NCBI RefSeq assembly: GCF_031458235.1
Contig: NZ_JAVDYB010000001.1
Coordinates: 3,369,001 to 3,433,000 of the forward strand
Origin: Catenuloplanes atrovinosus
GTDB lineage: Bacteria; Actinomycetota; Actinomycetes; Mycobacteriales; Micromonosporaceae
DNA length: 64,000 nt
Direction: 5' to 3'
Shown: piece after piece, positions 18,887 to 26,942 of the stretch
Layout of the letters: each line of letters begins with the position of its first letter
Position numbering within the stretch: position 1 is the stretch's first letter
Translations under genes and position numbers: made by a program
Notes under the pieces: generated by a model
Seen by the model: the letters and a program-made list of their open reading frames with translations, nothing else
What the model was told of the DNA's origin: nothing
The model's database searches: none

Positions 18887-19602
18887 CGAGCGCCTCCGGG
18901 GTTCTCGGGATTGCGGACGTCGTGGGTGCGGAGCCGGCCGCACATGCCCCAGCCGGCGGTCTCGCTCGGCGGCGCGGCCAGCACGCCGCCCTCGCGCAGG
19001 TGGGTGGCGTCCCCGGCCTCGAGGGCGGCCAGCATGCCGGCGGTCCGGCCGGCCTGGGCCGCGACCGTGCTCTCCCAGATCTCCCGCCACCGCGGGACCC
19101 GGTCGCGCACCAGCCGCGCGGCGGCGGCGTAGAAGGCGTGCAGCGGCGCCGGATCGCCGCTCAGCGTGGCCGTCCGGAGGGCCAGGAAACCCTCGACCGC
19201 GAGATCCCGGCGGTACGCGACCGCGGCGTCGGTCTCGGCGGTCAGCACCGCGGCGGCGCGGTAGGACTCGGGCGTGGCCAGCACGTCCGGCGGGAACGTC
19301 ATCACCGCGTCGCCCGCCTCGGGCAGGCCCGCGTTCGACATGACGACCAGCACCTCGAGGTCGCCGTGGTTGATCGCGCGGTGGATGACGCCGGGCGTGA
19401 ACCAGACCAGCGAGCCGGCCCGCAGCGGCGTCTCGCGGAAGCCGGAGGCGTCCAGCGTCTGCAGCGCGCCGGTGCCGCCGGTCACCACGTACGCCTCGGT
19501 GGAGACGGTGTGCAGGTGCGGTGTGCCGCCGGCGAAACCGTCCACGCACAGTCCGGTGTAGACGGCGAGTCGGCTGACCGAGGTGCCGCCGGGGAACGTC
19601 AT
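18883..19602 (-). CDS. Cupin-domain protein
   Basis: A 239-residue protein with an N-terminal cupin barrel: the metal-binding set lies in TPHLHTVSTEAYVVTGGTG and the second cupin motif in GSLVWFTPGVIHRAINHGDLEVLVVMS. The C-terminal ~100 residues are helical and unassigned. Such cupins serve as sugar isomerases, lyases or sensors; the position between a PmoA-like protein and a Gfo/Idh/MocA enzyme suggests a sugar-modifying role. It overlaps both neighbours by 4 bases. Confidence 0.85.
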   Translation of the reverse strand: MTFPGGTSVSRLAVYTGLCVDGFAGGTPHLHTVSTEAYVVTGGTGALQTLDASGFRETPLRAGSLVWFTPGVIHRAINHGDLEVLVVMSNAGLPEAGDAVMTFPPDVLATPESYRAAAVLTAETDAAVAYRRDLAVEGFLALRTATLSGDPAPLHAFYAAAARLVRDRVPRWREIWESTVAAQAGRTAGMLAALEAGDATHLREGGVLAAPPSETAGWGMCGRLRTHDVRNPENPGGAR

Positions 19603-20510
19603 GGCGTCCCCAGCAGGGTGCGACCCCGGTCGGCGAGCTTGTGCGTACCCTCGTCGCCGTGGTCGCCGGACGCGATGACCACCGCGTAGCGGAACGTGAG
19701 CGTGCCGCCGGCCTCGAACGGCAATTCCTCGCTGAAGAACGGCGCCGGGCAGAGGCAGGCGAACTGCTCGCTGCGGGTGAACCACTGCGGCGGGTGCCGC
19801 GGGTTGCGGGTGTCGTCGACCATCACGATCGTGGACGCGCGGCCGGTCTCGTCGTGCTTGCCGCGGTAGGCGAACCATTCCGCGCGCGTGCCGCGCAGGT
19901 CGTCCGCGCCGATGCCGTCCGGGGATTGCGCGATGCCGTTGGTGAAGCTGCGTGGCCCGCGCCAGAACAGGCCGCCGTAGCCCGCGTTCTCCCGGCCCTT
20001 GGTGGTCGGCGATCCGATGTGGAGCGTGGCACCGGAGACGTTGGTCATCCGGGTCTCGAAGCGCAGCGCCCAGCTCGACCCGTCGATCAGCGAGAAGGTG
20101 AGGGCGCGCGTCTCGTCCACCACGGGGTCGCCCTGCTGGGAGCGCCAGTCGAGTTCGTGGGTGAGCGCGGCCGTGTCGCCGTCCGCGGTCAGCGAGGTCA
20201 TCCGGCGGTGCAGCGCGCTGCCGTTGTTCTCCCGCTGCACGTAGAACTGGCCGTGCACATAGGTCGGCCCGCCCCAGAAGTTGTGCTCCCCCAGGTGCGG
20301 CAGCGACCAGGCGATTCCCTTGTGCCACACGTGGTCGTGCGGGCGGAACAGCGTGACCAGGTCGCCGGCGAGCGTGCGCAGCGGGTGCAGGTACGGCTTC
20401 GGCGACTCCAGTCGCACGGTGTCCGGCCGGTAGACGTAGGTGGCGATCGGCAGGTCGCCGGCGCTGACCGTGACCTCCCGGTCGAGCTTGTGATCGACCT
20501 CGAGCGTCAT
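19599..20510 (-). CDS. PmoA-family (DUF6807-like) protein
   Basis: A 303-residue protein of the family named PmoA/DUF6807: PKPYLHPLRTLAGDLVTLFRPHDHVWHKGIAWS near the start, HNFWGGPTYVHG, and TTKGRENAGYGGLFWRG. The name reflects a domain label, not methane oxidation: the length and soluble character differ from membrane monooxygenase subunits. Such proteins regularly sit in sugar operons with Gfo/Idh/MocA enzymes and may act on sugar derivatives. Conserved His residues (HDHVWH, H.LGEHNFW) look like a metal or active site. Both ends overlap neighbours by 4 bases. Confidence 0.88.
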   Translation of the reverse strand: MTLEVDHKLDREVTVSAGDLPIATYVYRPDTVRLESPKPYLHPLRTLAGDLVTLFRPHDHVWHKGIAWSLPHLGEHNFWGGPTYVHGQFYVQRENNGSALHRRMTSLTADGDTAALTHELDWRSQQGDPVVDETRALTFSLIDGSSWALRFETRMTNVSGATLHIGSPTTKGRENAGYGGLFWRGPRSFTNGIAQSPDGIGADDLRGTRAEWFAYRGKHDETGRASTIVMVDDTRNPRHPPQWFTRSEQFACLCPAPFFSEELPFEAGGTLTFRYAVVIASGDHGDEGTHKLADRGRTLLGTP

Positions 20511-21610
20511 GCCGCACGGACTCCTTCCCAGGGGGCGTCGACGCCGTTCATCCGGCGGAAGAACGGATCGTCCGGGCCGATGTCGCCGCTGCGCACCGGC
20601 GCGCCGGTGAACGCGGACCGGTAGAGCGCGGCGACGAACTCCATGGTCCGGCGCGTGTCGGCGAGCGTGACCGGCGGTGCGGTGCCCGCGTCGAGCGCGT
20701 CCAGCACGGCGGTCAGTTGCCCGGCATGGCCGGACTCGGTCGCGCTCCAGTCCGCGTACCAGCGGCCCTTGACGTCGCCGCAGCCGGGCGCGGGGGTGAT
20801 GGACCAGTGGTCGTCGGTGTAGCCGTACAGGTGCGACAGCTCGACCGTGGCACGCTCGAAGTCGAAGCGCAGCGCGGACACCTGGCGGGGCGAGACCACG
20901 GAGTTGACCACGGAGGCGAGCGTGCCGTCCGCGAAGGTCACCAGCGCCATCGACACGTCCTCGGTGTGCACCTGGTGGCGGGCCTGCCGGCCGGCGACCG
21001 CGGTGACCTGCTGCCACGGGCCGAGGACGGACAGCAGCAGGTCGAACTGGTGGATGCCGTGCCCCATGGTCGGGCCGCCGCCCTCGGTCTCCCACCGGCC
21101 GCGCCACGGCGCGGCGAAGTAGGCGTCGTCGCGGAACCACAGCGTGTCGCAGGTGGCCAGCAGCGACCGGCCGAGGTGCCCGGCCACGGCCAGCCCGCGC
21201 AGCCGGACCGCACCGGCGCCGAAGCGGTGCTGGAAGACGGTGGCCACGTGCCTTCCGGTCTCCTCGGAGACGCGCGCGATGTCGTCCAGTTCGGACAGTG
21301 AGAGGGTGGGCGGCTTCTCCACGAGCACGTTCGCGCCGGCGCGCAGGCACTCGATCGCCAGCGGCGCGTGGGTGGACGGCGGCGTGCACAGGTGTACGAG
21401 GTCGACGTCGTGGCTCGCCAGCAGCTCGGTGAGGCTCGGGGCGACGGTGGGCGCCTGCCACGCGGCCGCGAACGCGCCGGCCCGGTCCGCGTCGAGGTCG
21501 ACGACCGCGGTGAGCGTCGCCCGGTTCGGGTGCGCGCGCAGCGCCTGGGCGTGGGCGGCGGCGATCGCGCCGGTGCCGACGATGGCCGCGCGGTAGGGGG
21601 TCTGGGTCAT
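20507..21610 (-). CDS. Gfo/Idh/MocA-family oxidoreductase (first in operon)
   Basis: A 367-residue dehydrogenase: Rossmann start YRAAIVGTGAIAAAHAQAL, VDLVHLCTPPSTHAPLAIECLRAGANVLVEKPPTLSLSE with the EKP motif, and GHGIHQFDLLLSVLG in the C-terminal domain. The family oxidises or reduces sugars, inositols and their derivatives using a tightly bound NAD(P). It follows the importer genes and precedes the PmoA-like gene with a 4-base overlap. A hairpin between it and the binding-protein gene may reduce its expression relative to the importer. Confidence 0.92.
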   Translation of the reverse strand: MTQTPYRAAIVGTGAIAAAHAQALRAHPNRATLTAVVDLDADRAGAFAAAWQAPTVAPSLTELLASHDVDLVHLCTPPSTHAPLAIECLRAGANVLVEKPPTLSLSELDDIARVSEETGRHVATVFQHRFGAGAVRLRGLAVAGHLGRSLLATCDTLWFRDDAYFAAPWRGRWETEGGGPTMGHGIHQFDLLLSVLGPWQQVTAVAGRQARHQVHTEDVSMALVTFADGTLASVVNSVVSPRQVSALRFDFERATVELSHLYGYTDDHWSITPAPGCGDVKGRWYADWSATESGHAGQLTAVLDALDAGTAPPVTLADTRRTMEFVAALYRSAFTGAPVRSGDIGPDDPFFRRMNGVDAPWEGVRAA

Positions 21611-21629
21611 TCCACGCTCCTCGTGAGAC

Positions 21630-21655
21630 GGGCCGGCGCCGCGCGGCGCCGGCCC
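21630..21655 (-). terminator. Intercistronic hairpin (partial terminator or stabiliser)
   Basis: A perfect 11-bp stem (21630-21640 with 21645-21655) with a GCGC loop lies in the 58 bases between the binding-protein stop and the next gene. With no U-run it more likely attenuates or protects the 3' end of the binding-protein message, which is often needed in excess over the rest of an ABC operon. Confidence 0.6.
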
Positions 21656-21668
21656 GCTGTGCGGTGAC

Positions 21669-22979
21669 TCAGGCGGCGTCGATCTCTGTCTGCAGCTCCT
21701 TGATGAACGACTCCGCGGCCGCCTGCGGCGTCTTGCGCTCGAACAGCACCTCCTCGGTGTGCCGCTTGAGGATCTGCTCGATGCCGCTGGCGCCGTTCGG
21801 CGTGACGCGCGGCGCCGGGCCGACCTTCACCGTGTCCAGGTAGTCGGCCGCGGCCTTGTCGGTGGCGGTCAGCTTCGGCGCGAGCGCGGCCCGGATCGTC
21901 CTGTTGCCGGGCACGCCGCGGTCGGTGAGCAGCACGTCCGCCGCCTCCTGCGTGTTGAGCAGGAAGTCGACGAAGAGCGCGGCCTCGGCCGGGTGCTCCG
22001 ACCGGGCGGAGATCGACCAGTACATGGACGGCTTGTAGTAGGCGCCCGGCGTACCGACCTGGCTCTCCCCCGGGATGTTGACCAGCCGCAGATTCTGGCC
22101 GCTGGCCGCGCCGATCGAGGTCAGCTGCGTGTTCCACGACGTGCCGATCGCGGTGGCGTTGGTGGCCATGCCGGACTGGTCCAGCGCGGCACCGGCCCGC
22201 TCGATGGTGACCGACGGCGACGGCCCGATGCCGGACTTCGCCAGGTCCAGCAGGTACTGCCAGTAGCCGGCGAGCAGCTGTGCCGGCACCGCCACCTTGC
22301 CGTCCTCGGAGTAGAGCGACGCGCCTTGCTGACGAATCCACACGTTGACCGAGCCGGTGTCGAAGCCCCACAGCTGCACGCCGTTGACCTTGCCGCCGCT
22401 GGCCTTCGAGACCTGGTCGCCGACCGTGCGCAGATCCTCCCAGGACCAGGCCGCGGTGTCCGGCAGCGTCACGTTGAACTGCTTGAGCAGATCGTCGTTG
22501 ACGATGAAGGAGTACGCGGTGAGGCCGGTCGGGATCGCGTACAGCTTGCCGTCGACCTTGCCGGTGTCCAGCGCGGTGGCCTCGATGTCCGCGGTCTTCA
22601 GGTGCTTCTCCGCGGTGCCCAGGTCGAGCAGCGCGCCGCGCTCCGCGTACGACGCGAGGTAGAGCTCGTCCATCTGGATGATGTCCGGTGCGTCGTTGGC
22701 CGCGACCGTGGTGGCGAGGCTGTCCCAGTAGCCGTTCCAGTCCTTGAACTCACCCTTGATCGTGATGTTCGTGTGCTTGGCCTGGAACAGGTCGATGGCC
22801 TGCTGGGTGCGCTTGTGCCGCGCGTCCGAGCCCCACCAGGTGAACCGCAGCGTGACCGGCTCGGTGGAGATGTCGCCGGACGCGTCGCCGCCCCCGCCGC
22901 CGCAGGCCGCGAGCGCGCTCGCGGCGCCGACGCCCGCGGCGAGCGACAGGACGTTACGCCGGGATATGCCGTTATTCAT
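21669..22979 (-). CDS. ABC transporter sugar-binding lipoprotein
   Basis: A 436-residue extracellular solute-binding protein (family 1). The N-terminus has a Tat-like start (SRRNVLSLAAGVGAASALAAC) ending in a lipobox. Then VTLRFTWWGSDARHKRTQQAIDLFQ and DIIQMDELYLASYAERGALLDL are typical of carbohydrate-binding proteins. It delivers a sugar to the two permeases upstream. No ATPase gene is in the operon; actinomycetes often share one MsiK-type ATPase among such importers. Confidence 0.95.
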   Translation of the reverse strand: MNNGISRRNVLSLAAGVGAASALAACGGGGGDASGDISTEPVTLRFTWWGSDARHKRTQQAIDLFQAKHTNITIKGEFKDWNGYWDSLATTVAANDAPDIIQMDELYLASYAERGALLDLGTAEKHLKTADIEATALDTGKVDGKLYAIPTGLTAYSFIVNDDLLKQFNVTLPDTAAWSWEDLRTVGDQVSKASGGKVNGVQLWGFDTGSVNVWIRQQGASLYSEDGKVAVPAQLLAGYWQYLLDLAKSGIGPSPSVTIERAGAALDQSGMATNATAIGTSWNTQLTSIGAASGQNLRLVNIPGESQVGTPGAYYKPSMYWSISARSEHPAEAALFVDFLLNTQEAADVLLTDRGVPGNRTIRAALAPKLTATDKAAADYLDTVKVGPAPRVTPNGASGIEQILKRHTEEVLFERKTPQAAAESFIKELQTEIDAA

Positions 22980-22999
22980 CGAATGTGCCCTTTCGATGG

Positions 23000-23899
23000 T
23001 TACTTGATACCGGTGGTGGCGATGCCCTTGATCAGGTACCGCTGGCCGATCAGGAAGGCGAGGAAGATCGGCAGGAGGGAGACCACGCTCATGGCGAACA
23101 TCGAGCCCCACGACGTGGCGACCGTGGCGTCCACGAACGAGCGCAGCGCGACCGGCACCGTGTACATCTCCGGGTCGGTCAGGTAGATCAGCTGCGAGAA
23201 GAAGTCGTTCCACGTCCAGATGAACGTGAAGATGGTGGTGGTGGCCAGCGCCGGCAGCATCAGCGGCAGGATCACCTGGAGGAAGATGCGCGGATGGCCG
23301 GCGCCGTCGATGCGGGCCGCCTCGTCCAGCTCGCGCGGCAGGCCGCGGATGAACTGGACCATCAGGAACACGAAGAACGCGTCCGTGGCCAGCAGCTTCG
23401 GCACGATCAGCGGCAGGAACGTGTTCACCCAGCCGAGGTTCGAGAACATGATGTACTGCGGCACGATCAGCACGTGGATCGGCAGCATGATCGTCATCAG
23501 CATGATCGCGAACCACAGCGTCTTGCCGGTGAACTCCAGCCGGGCGAACGCGTACGCCGCCATCGAGCAGGAGACCAGGTTGCCGATGATGCAGCCGAGC
23601 ACCACGATCGCGGAGTTCAGCATGTAGTGCCCGAACGGCTCGGCGAGCGCGTTCCACCCGTCGCCGTAGTTGGAGACCTGCAGGCTGTCCAGCACGATGC
23701 CGGGCGACCGGAAGATCTCGTTGTTCGGCCGCAGCGAGCTGACCACCATCCAGATCACCGGGTACAGCATCACCAGCGCGAACACGATCAGCGCGGCGTG
23801 CTTGAGGGTGGACCTCACCCACCCCGGCAGCACGAACCGCGGCGGCGGCGGGTCGTCGGTGGTGTCCACCGGGACGGTGCGTTCCCTGAGATCAGTCAT
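23000..23899 (-). CDS. ABC sugar permease, MalG-like
   Basis: A 299-residue inner-membrane permease with six helices and the EAA loop (ELDEAARIDGAGHPRIFLQVILPLMLPALAT). It corresponds to the second permease of carbohydrate importers (CUT1). It overlaps the upstream permease gene by 8 bases and precedes the binding protein by 20 bases. Confidence 0.95.
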   Translation of the reverse strand: MTDLRERTVPVDTTDDPPPPRFVLPGWVRSTLKHAALIVFALVMLYPVIWMVVSSLRPNNEIFRSPGIVLDSLQVSNYGDGWNALAEPFGHYMLNSAIVVLGCIIGNLVSCSMAAYAFARLEFTGKTLWFAIMLMTIMLPIHVLIVPQYIMFSNLGWVNTFLPLIVPKLLATDAFFVFLMVQFIRGLPRELDEAARIDGAGHPRIFLQVILPLMLPALATTTIFTFIWTWNDFFSQLIYLTDPEMYTVPVALRSFVDATVATSWGSMFAMSVVSLLPIFLAFLIGQRYLIKGIATTGIK

Positions 23900-24818
23900 C
23901 GTAGAAGACCCATCGCTTGGCGGCCCAGAAGTTGATCGCGGTGAACCCGGCGATGATGATCAGGAGCAGCCAGGCGAGGGCGGAGGCGTACCCCATGTCG
24001 AAGCGGCTGAAGCCGCGCTCGTAGAGGTAGAGCGTGTAGAACAGCGTGGAGTCCGACGGGCCACCGGTGCCGCCCGAGACGACGAACGCCTGGGTGAACG
24101 ACTGGAACGCGTGGATGATCTGCAGCACCAGGTTGAAGAAGATGATCGGCGACAGCAGCGGCACGGTGATCTTCCGGAACTGCGTCCACTTGCCGGCCCC
24201 GTCCACGGACGCGGCCTCGTAGTACATCGTGGGGATCTGCCGCAGGCCGGCCAGGAAGATGACCATGGGCGCGCCGAACGTCCAGACGTTCAGCACGATC
24301 AGCGTGGACAGCGCGGTGTCCGGGCTGGAGATCCAGCCCTTGCCCGTGACGCCAACCAGCGCGAGCAGCTGGTTGAGCAGCCCTTCGGCGCCGAAGATCT
24401 GCCGCCACAGCACCGCGATCGCCACGCTGGAGCCGAGCAGGCTCGGCAGGTAGAAGGCCGAGCGGTAGAACGGCAGGCCGCGCAGTCCCCGGTCGAGCAG
24501 GATGGCCAGGCCGAGCGCCGCGAGCAGCTGCAGCGGCACGGAGACGAAGACGTAGATGAAGGTGACGCCGAGCGACCGGTGCAGGCGCTCGTCGCCGACC
24601 ATGCGGCTGATGTTCTCGACGCCGTTGAACTCCGGCGGCTGGATCAGGTTGTAGTCGGTGAAGCTGAGCCCGAGCGAGGCCACGATCGGACCGGCGGTGA
24701 TGAGCAGAAGTCCCGCGAACCAGGGCAGCAGGAACAGGAAGGCGGCCCTGTTGTCCCGCTTCCGCGGCGGGCCGCCCTTGGAGGTGCCGAGCCGTTGGAG
24801 CTCGCCGAGAGCACTCAC
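23892..24818 (-). CDS. ABC sugar permease, MalF-like
   Basis: A 308-residue permease with the N-terminal helix FLFLLPWFAGLLLITAGPIV and the EAA loop YYEAASVDGAGKWTQFRKITVPLLSPI. This is the first permease of a CUT1 carbohydrate importer and the first gene of the operon. The promoter and LacI-type operator lie 88-133 bases upstream of its start. Confidence 0.95.
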   Translation of the reverse strand: MSALGELQRLGTSKGGPPRKRDNRAAFLFLLPWFAGLLLITAGPIVASLGLSFTDYNLIQPPEFNGVENISRMVGDERLHRSLGVTFIYVFVSVPLQLLAALGLAILLDRGLRGLPFYRSAFYLPSLLGSSVAIAVLWRQIFGAEGLLNQLLALVGVTGKGWISSPDTALSTLIVLNVWTFGAPMVIFLAGLRQIPTMYYEAASVDGAGKWTQFRKITVPLLSPIIFFNLVLQIIHAFQSFTQAFVVSGGTGGPSDSTLFYTLYLYERGFSRFDMGYASALAWLLLIIIAGFTAINFWAAKRWVFYDD

Positions 24819-24905
24819 ACGACCCTCCCTTCACACATGCGGAGTCACAGACACGGCACGAATCCCCCTAAACCGGGGTGCCTCCGGCCGAATCACATCG
24901 AAGGG

Positions 24906-24919
24906 GGAAAGCGCTTTCC
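24906..24919. promoter_or_regulatory. LacI-type operator of the sugar operon
   Basis: The 14-base perfect palindrome GGAAAGCGCTTTCC has the central CG flanked by AAGCGCTT that is typical of LacI/CcpA-family operators. It sits just downstream of the predicted -10 box, where a bound repressor would block initiation. The cognate regulator is not adjacent; the only LacI protein in the window has different operators near its own gene. Confidence 0.8.
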
Positions 24920-24921
24920 GC

Positions 24922-24951
24922 AGTCTGCATCGATGGTGTGACGCACGTCAA
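24922..24951 (-). promoter_or_regulatory. Promoter of the sugar operon
   Basis: On the minus strand TTGACG (24951-24946) and CAGACT (24927-24922) are separated by 18 bases. The predicted start site falls in or beside the operator palindrome at 24906-24919. Confidence 0.6.
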
Positions 24952-25192
24952 GTGTTTCGGGGCGATGACAATGGATCGTTTCAGCGATCCGTGACCGCGT
25001 CCGGCATCGGGGCTATCGATACGGTTCTTTAAACCATTCAATGGGCGGGTCACGGCCCTTCACCGAGGTGACGCCGACCGTCGAATCCGCACCTTTCCGG
25101 CGAACGGCCGGGTTCGGCGGGCCCGGCGCGCGGCGCGATCAACGACGTGCACCCGGCTGGCGGGCACAGTATCCGAGCCGGTCGGCCGGTGA

Positions 25193-25230
25193 CGTGCGTG
25201 CCGCCGGCCGGTCGGCCGGCGGCACGCACG
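25193..25230. repeat. Perfect 18-bp inverted repeat with 2-base loop
   Basis: The arms 25193-25210 and 25213-25230 are exact reverse complements separated by GT. It lies 180 bases before the type VII-like genes and about 410 bases from the sugar operon start. It could be a terminator for leftward or rightward readthrough, a cruciform or a regulatory hairpin; there is no U-tract. Confidence 0.85.
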
Positions 25231-25410
25231 CCTGCCAGCGGCGCCAGCCCACCAGCGGCCTCAAGCGGGGCCATCGGCCGCCGGCGCGCGAGCCGGGCCG
25301 TCGGCCGGTGAGATGCGAGCCCGGCCGGTCGGCGAGGCGGGCCGGGACGGGTGAACCGGCCGCGGACTCGGGCCGTATCGGGGCTGAGCATTCAGTCGAG
25401 GAGGCACGGG

Positions 25411-25722
25411 ATGGCGGGAAGCGACGGGTACCACGTCCGATCGGACGATCTTCTGGCACACGGCGGGACGCTGGATTCGTGGTCCGCGGAGGCCACGGCG
25501 ATCGCGGGGACGCTGCGGCAGGTGACGGCCGATACCGGCCGCGCGGACAGCGACGACGAGGGGCGCGGCGGACCGGCCGACGCGGCCGCCCTCCTGGAGA
25601 CGGTGGCGGCCGCGCTGACCGCCACCGGCGGACGCGTGCGGACCTGCGCGGCCGACTACACCGCCTGCGATGTGGAGGTCGGCGGCGAGTACGCCACCGT
25701 GGGCGCCGAGGGTGTCTCCTGA
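25411..25722 (+). CDS. WXG100/EspC-like small secreted protein
   Basis: A 103-residue, mostly helical protein (YHVRSDDLLAHGGTLDSWSAEATAIAGTLRQV, then a second helix DAAALLETVAAALTATGGRV). Its size and two-helix layout match EspC/WXG100-type type VII substrates, although the WXG turn is not canonical. A strong ribosome site precedes the ATG. The stop overlaps the next start (TGATG), so the two proteins are probably made in step and may pair. No ESX secretion genes are in the window. Confidence 0.7.
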   Translation: MAGSDGYHVRSDDLLAHGGTLDSWSAEATAIAGTLRQVTADTGRADSDDEGRGGPADAAALLETVAAALTATGGRVRTCAADYTACDVEVGGEYATVGAEGVS

Positions 25723-26903
25723 TGGCCCGGTACCTGACGGCCGAGGCGGCGATCGGCGGCGACCCGGCCCAGTTGAACGGTGCCGCCGACACCCTCGACG
25801 CGTCCGGGCGAAGGGCTACGCGGCTGGTGGACACCGTGCGTGACGGCGCCACCGGCACCACGGAGTTCTGGCGCGGGCCGGCCGGCGACGCGTACCGCGG
25901 TGCGATGGGCCGCACGACCGGCACCGTGCGGGATTTGCCGGACCGGCTCACCGCGATGTCCGGCGAGTTCCGCACGCTGGCCGGCGAGCTGTCGTCCGCG
26001 CAGGGCCAGGCCCGGGACGCCATGCGAGCGTCGGTGCGCATCGGCATGGGCGAGGGCGATCTGATCGGCCGGCCGGACCGGGTGGCGGCGTTCGTGTCCG
26101 CGTTCCCGGCGTACCACGAGACCGTGGCGCACCTGCTCGGCCTGGTCGCCACCGCGCGAGGGCGGGCCGAGCGGGCACGGACGTACTTCTCCGGTCGCAT
26201 CCGCACCGTGCGGCGGGCCATCAGCGAGGCCGGCGGTGGCGACGACCGGCGCGAACCCGACGAGCGTGGCGGTCGCCGGATCGAGGACGACCGGCGCCGA
26301 GGACGGCCCGAGGGCGGCGACCCGGACCGCGGCGACGACTTCGACTCGGACTGGGCCGGACGAGCCATTCTCGAGCGGTACCTGCGCGGCGGGCCGGACT
26401 GGCACATCGACAACGACCCGCGATGGAATCGCTACATGATGGACGATGTCCCGCTGCGCGAGCAGGTCGAGCTGTGGACCCGGGACGAGGCACGGCGGGC
26501 GGTGCAGGACTACCAGGGCGGCCTGGGCGACACCCGGACGTTCGACCGGCGGTTCCACGCCGAACTCGCCAACGGTGAGGCGGTCGTCGGCTCGCAATTT
26601 CTGCACGGCACCCACCGCGGCGTGGGCGGCTTCGAGTTCAGCGGGGACAGCGTCGTCACACCGCGCGCGGACGGCGACTTCGACGTGACGATCAATGGTT
26701 CGTACACCTGGCACGACCGGATCGACCCGAACTTCGGGTACGGCTCGGACCGGGACAAGAGCCTTCTCGCCGACATCTTCACGCTGGGCCAGGCCGACCC
26801 CTACGACATACACATCACCTGGCCGCAGACGAGCACCGTCGTGGTCGACCGCAACGGCTTCTTCGTCGGCAGCCGTGGCGGGTGGCCGTCCCCGCCCCCG
26901 TAG
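25722..26903 (+). CDS. WXG100-like protein with unassigned C-terminal domain
   Basis: A 393-residue two-part protein. Residues 1-165 are helical and resemble a WXG100/LXG-type secretion domain, with FWRGPAGDAYRGAMGR giving a W-x-G turn. A charged linker (about 175-215, rich in Arg, Asp, Gly) joins a C-terminal ~170-residue domain (from DSDWAGRAILERYL; later HGTHRGVGGFEFSG, SYTWHDRIDPNFGYG, DPYDIHITW). I do not recognise that domain. The architecture is that of a type VII-exported effector, but there is no small immunity gene next to it; the next gene is on the other strand. It may be a surface protein or an effector. Confidence 0.7.
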   Translation: MARYLTAEAAIGGDPAQLNGAADTLDASGRRATRLVDTVRDGATGTTEFWRGPAGDAYRGAMGRTTGTVRDLPDRLTAMSGEFRTLAGELSSAQGQARDAMRASVRIGMGEGDLIGRPDRVAAFVSAFPAYHETVAHLLGLVATARGRAERARTYFSGRIRTVRRAISEAGGGDDRREPDERGGRRIEDDRRRGRPEGGDPDRGDDFDSDWAGRAILERYLRGGPDWHIDNDPRWNRYMMDDVPLREQVELWTRDEARRAVQDYQGGLGDTRTFDRRFHAELANGEAVVGSQFLHGTHRGVGGFEFSGDSVVTPRADGDFDVTINGSYTWHDRIDPNFGYGSDRDKSLLADIFTLGQADPYDIHITWPQTSTVVVDRNGFFVGSRGGWPSPPP

Positions 26904-26942
26904 GGATCACGCGGGCCCCGCCGGCGGGTATGCGCCCACCGG

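Larger units (their letters stand above)
24819..25410. other. 592-base divergent intergenic region
   Basis: No gene is seen here. The left part holds the promoter and palindromic operator of the sugar operon. The right part (25150-25370) is extremely GC-rich, repeats CGGCCGGTCGGC-like units, and contains a perfect 18-bp inverted repeat. The type VII-like gene pair starts at its right end after a strong ribosome site (GAGGAGG, 25398-25404). Confidence 0.7.

Noticed and set aside
19599-20510. A methane monooxygenase subunit because of the PmoA name
   Set aside because: The protein is soluble, about 300 residues, and in a sugar operon; membrane PmoA has several transmembrane helices and different partners.
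21630-21655. A full rho-independent terminator that splits the sugar operon
   Set aside because: No U-tract follows and the downstream genes lack an obvious promoter in the 58-base gap, so I favour a partial terminator or stabilising hairpin.
25722-26903. A toxin-immunity pair
   Set aside because: No small gene follows on the same strand; the next gene is a convergent glycosyltransferase. Without a recognised toxin motif I only call it an effector-like protein.
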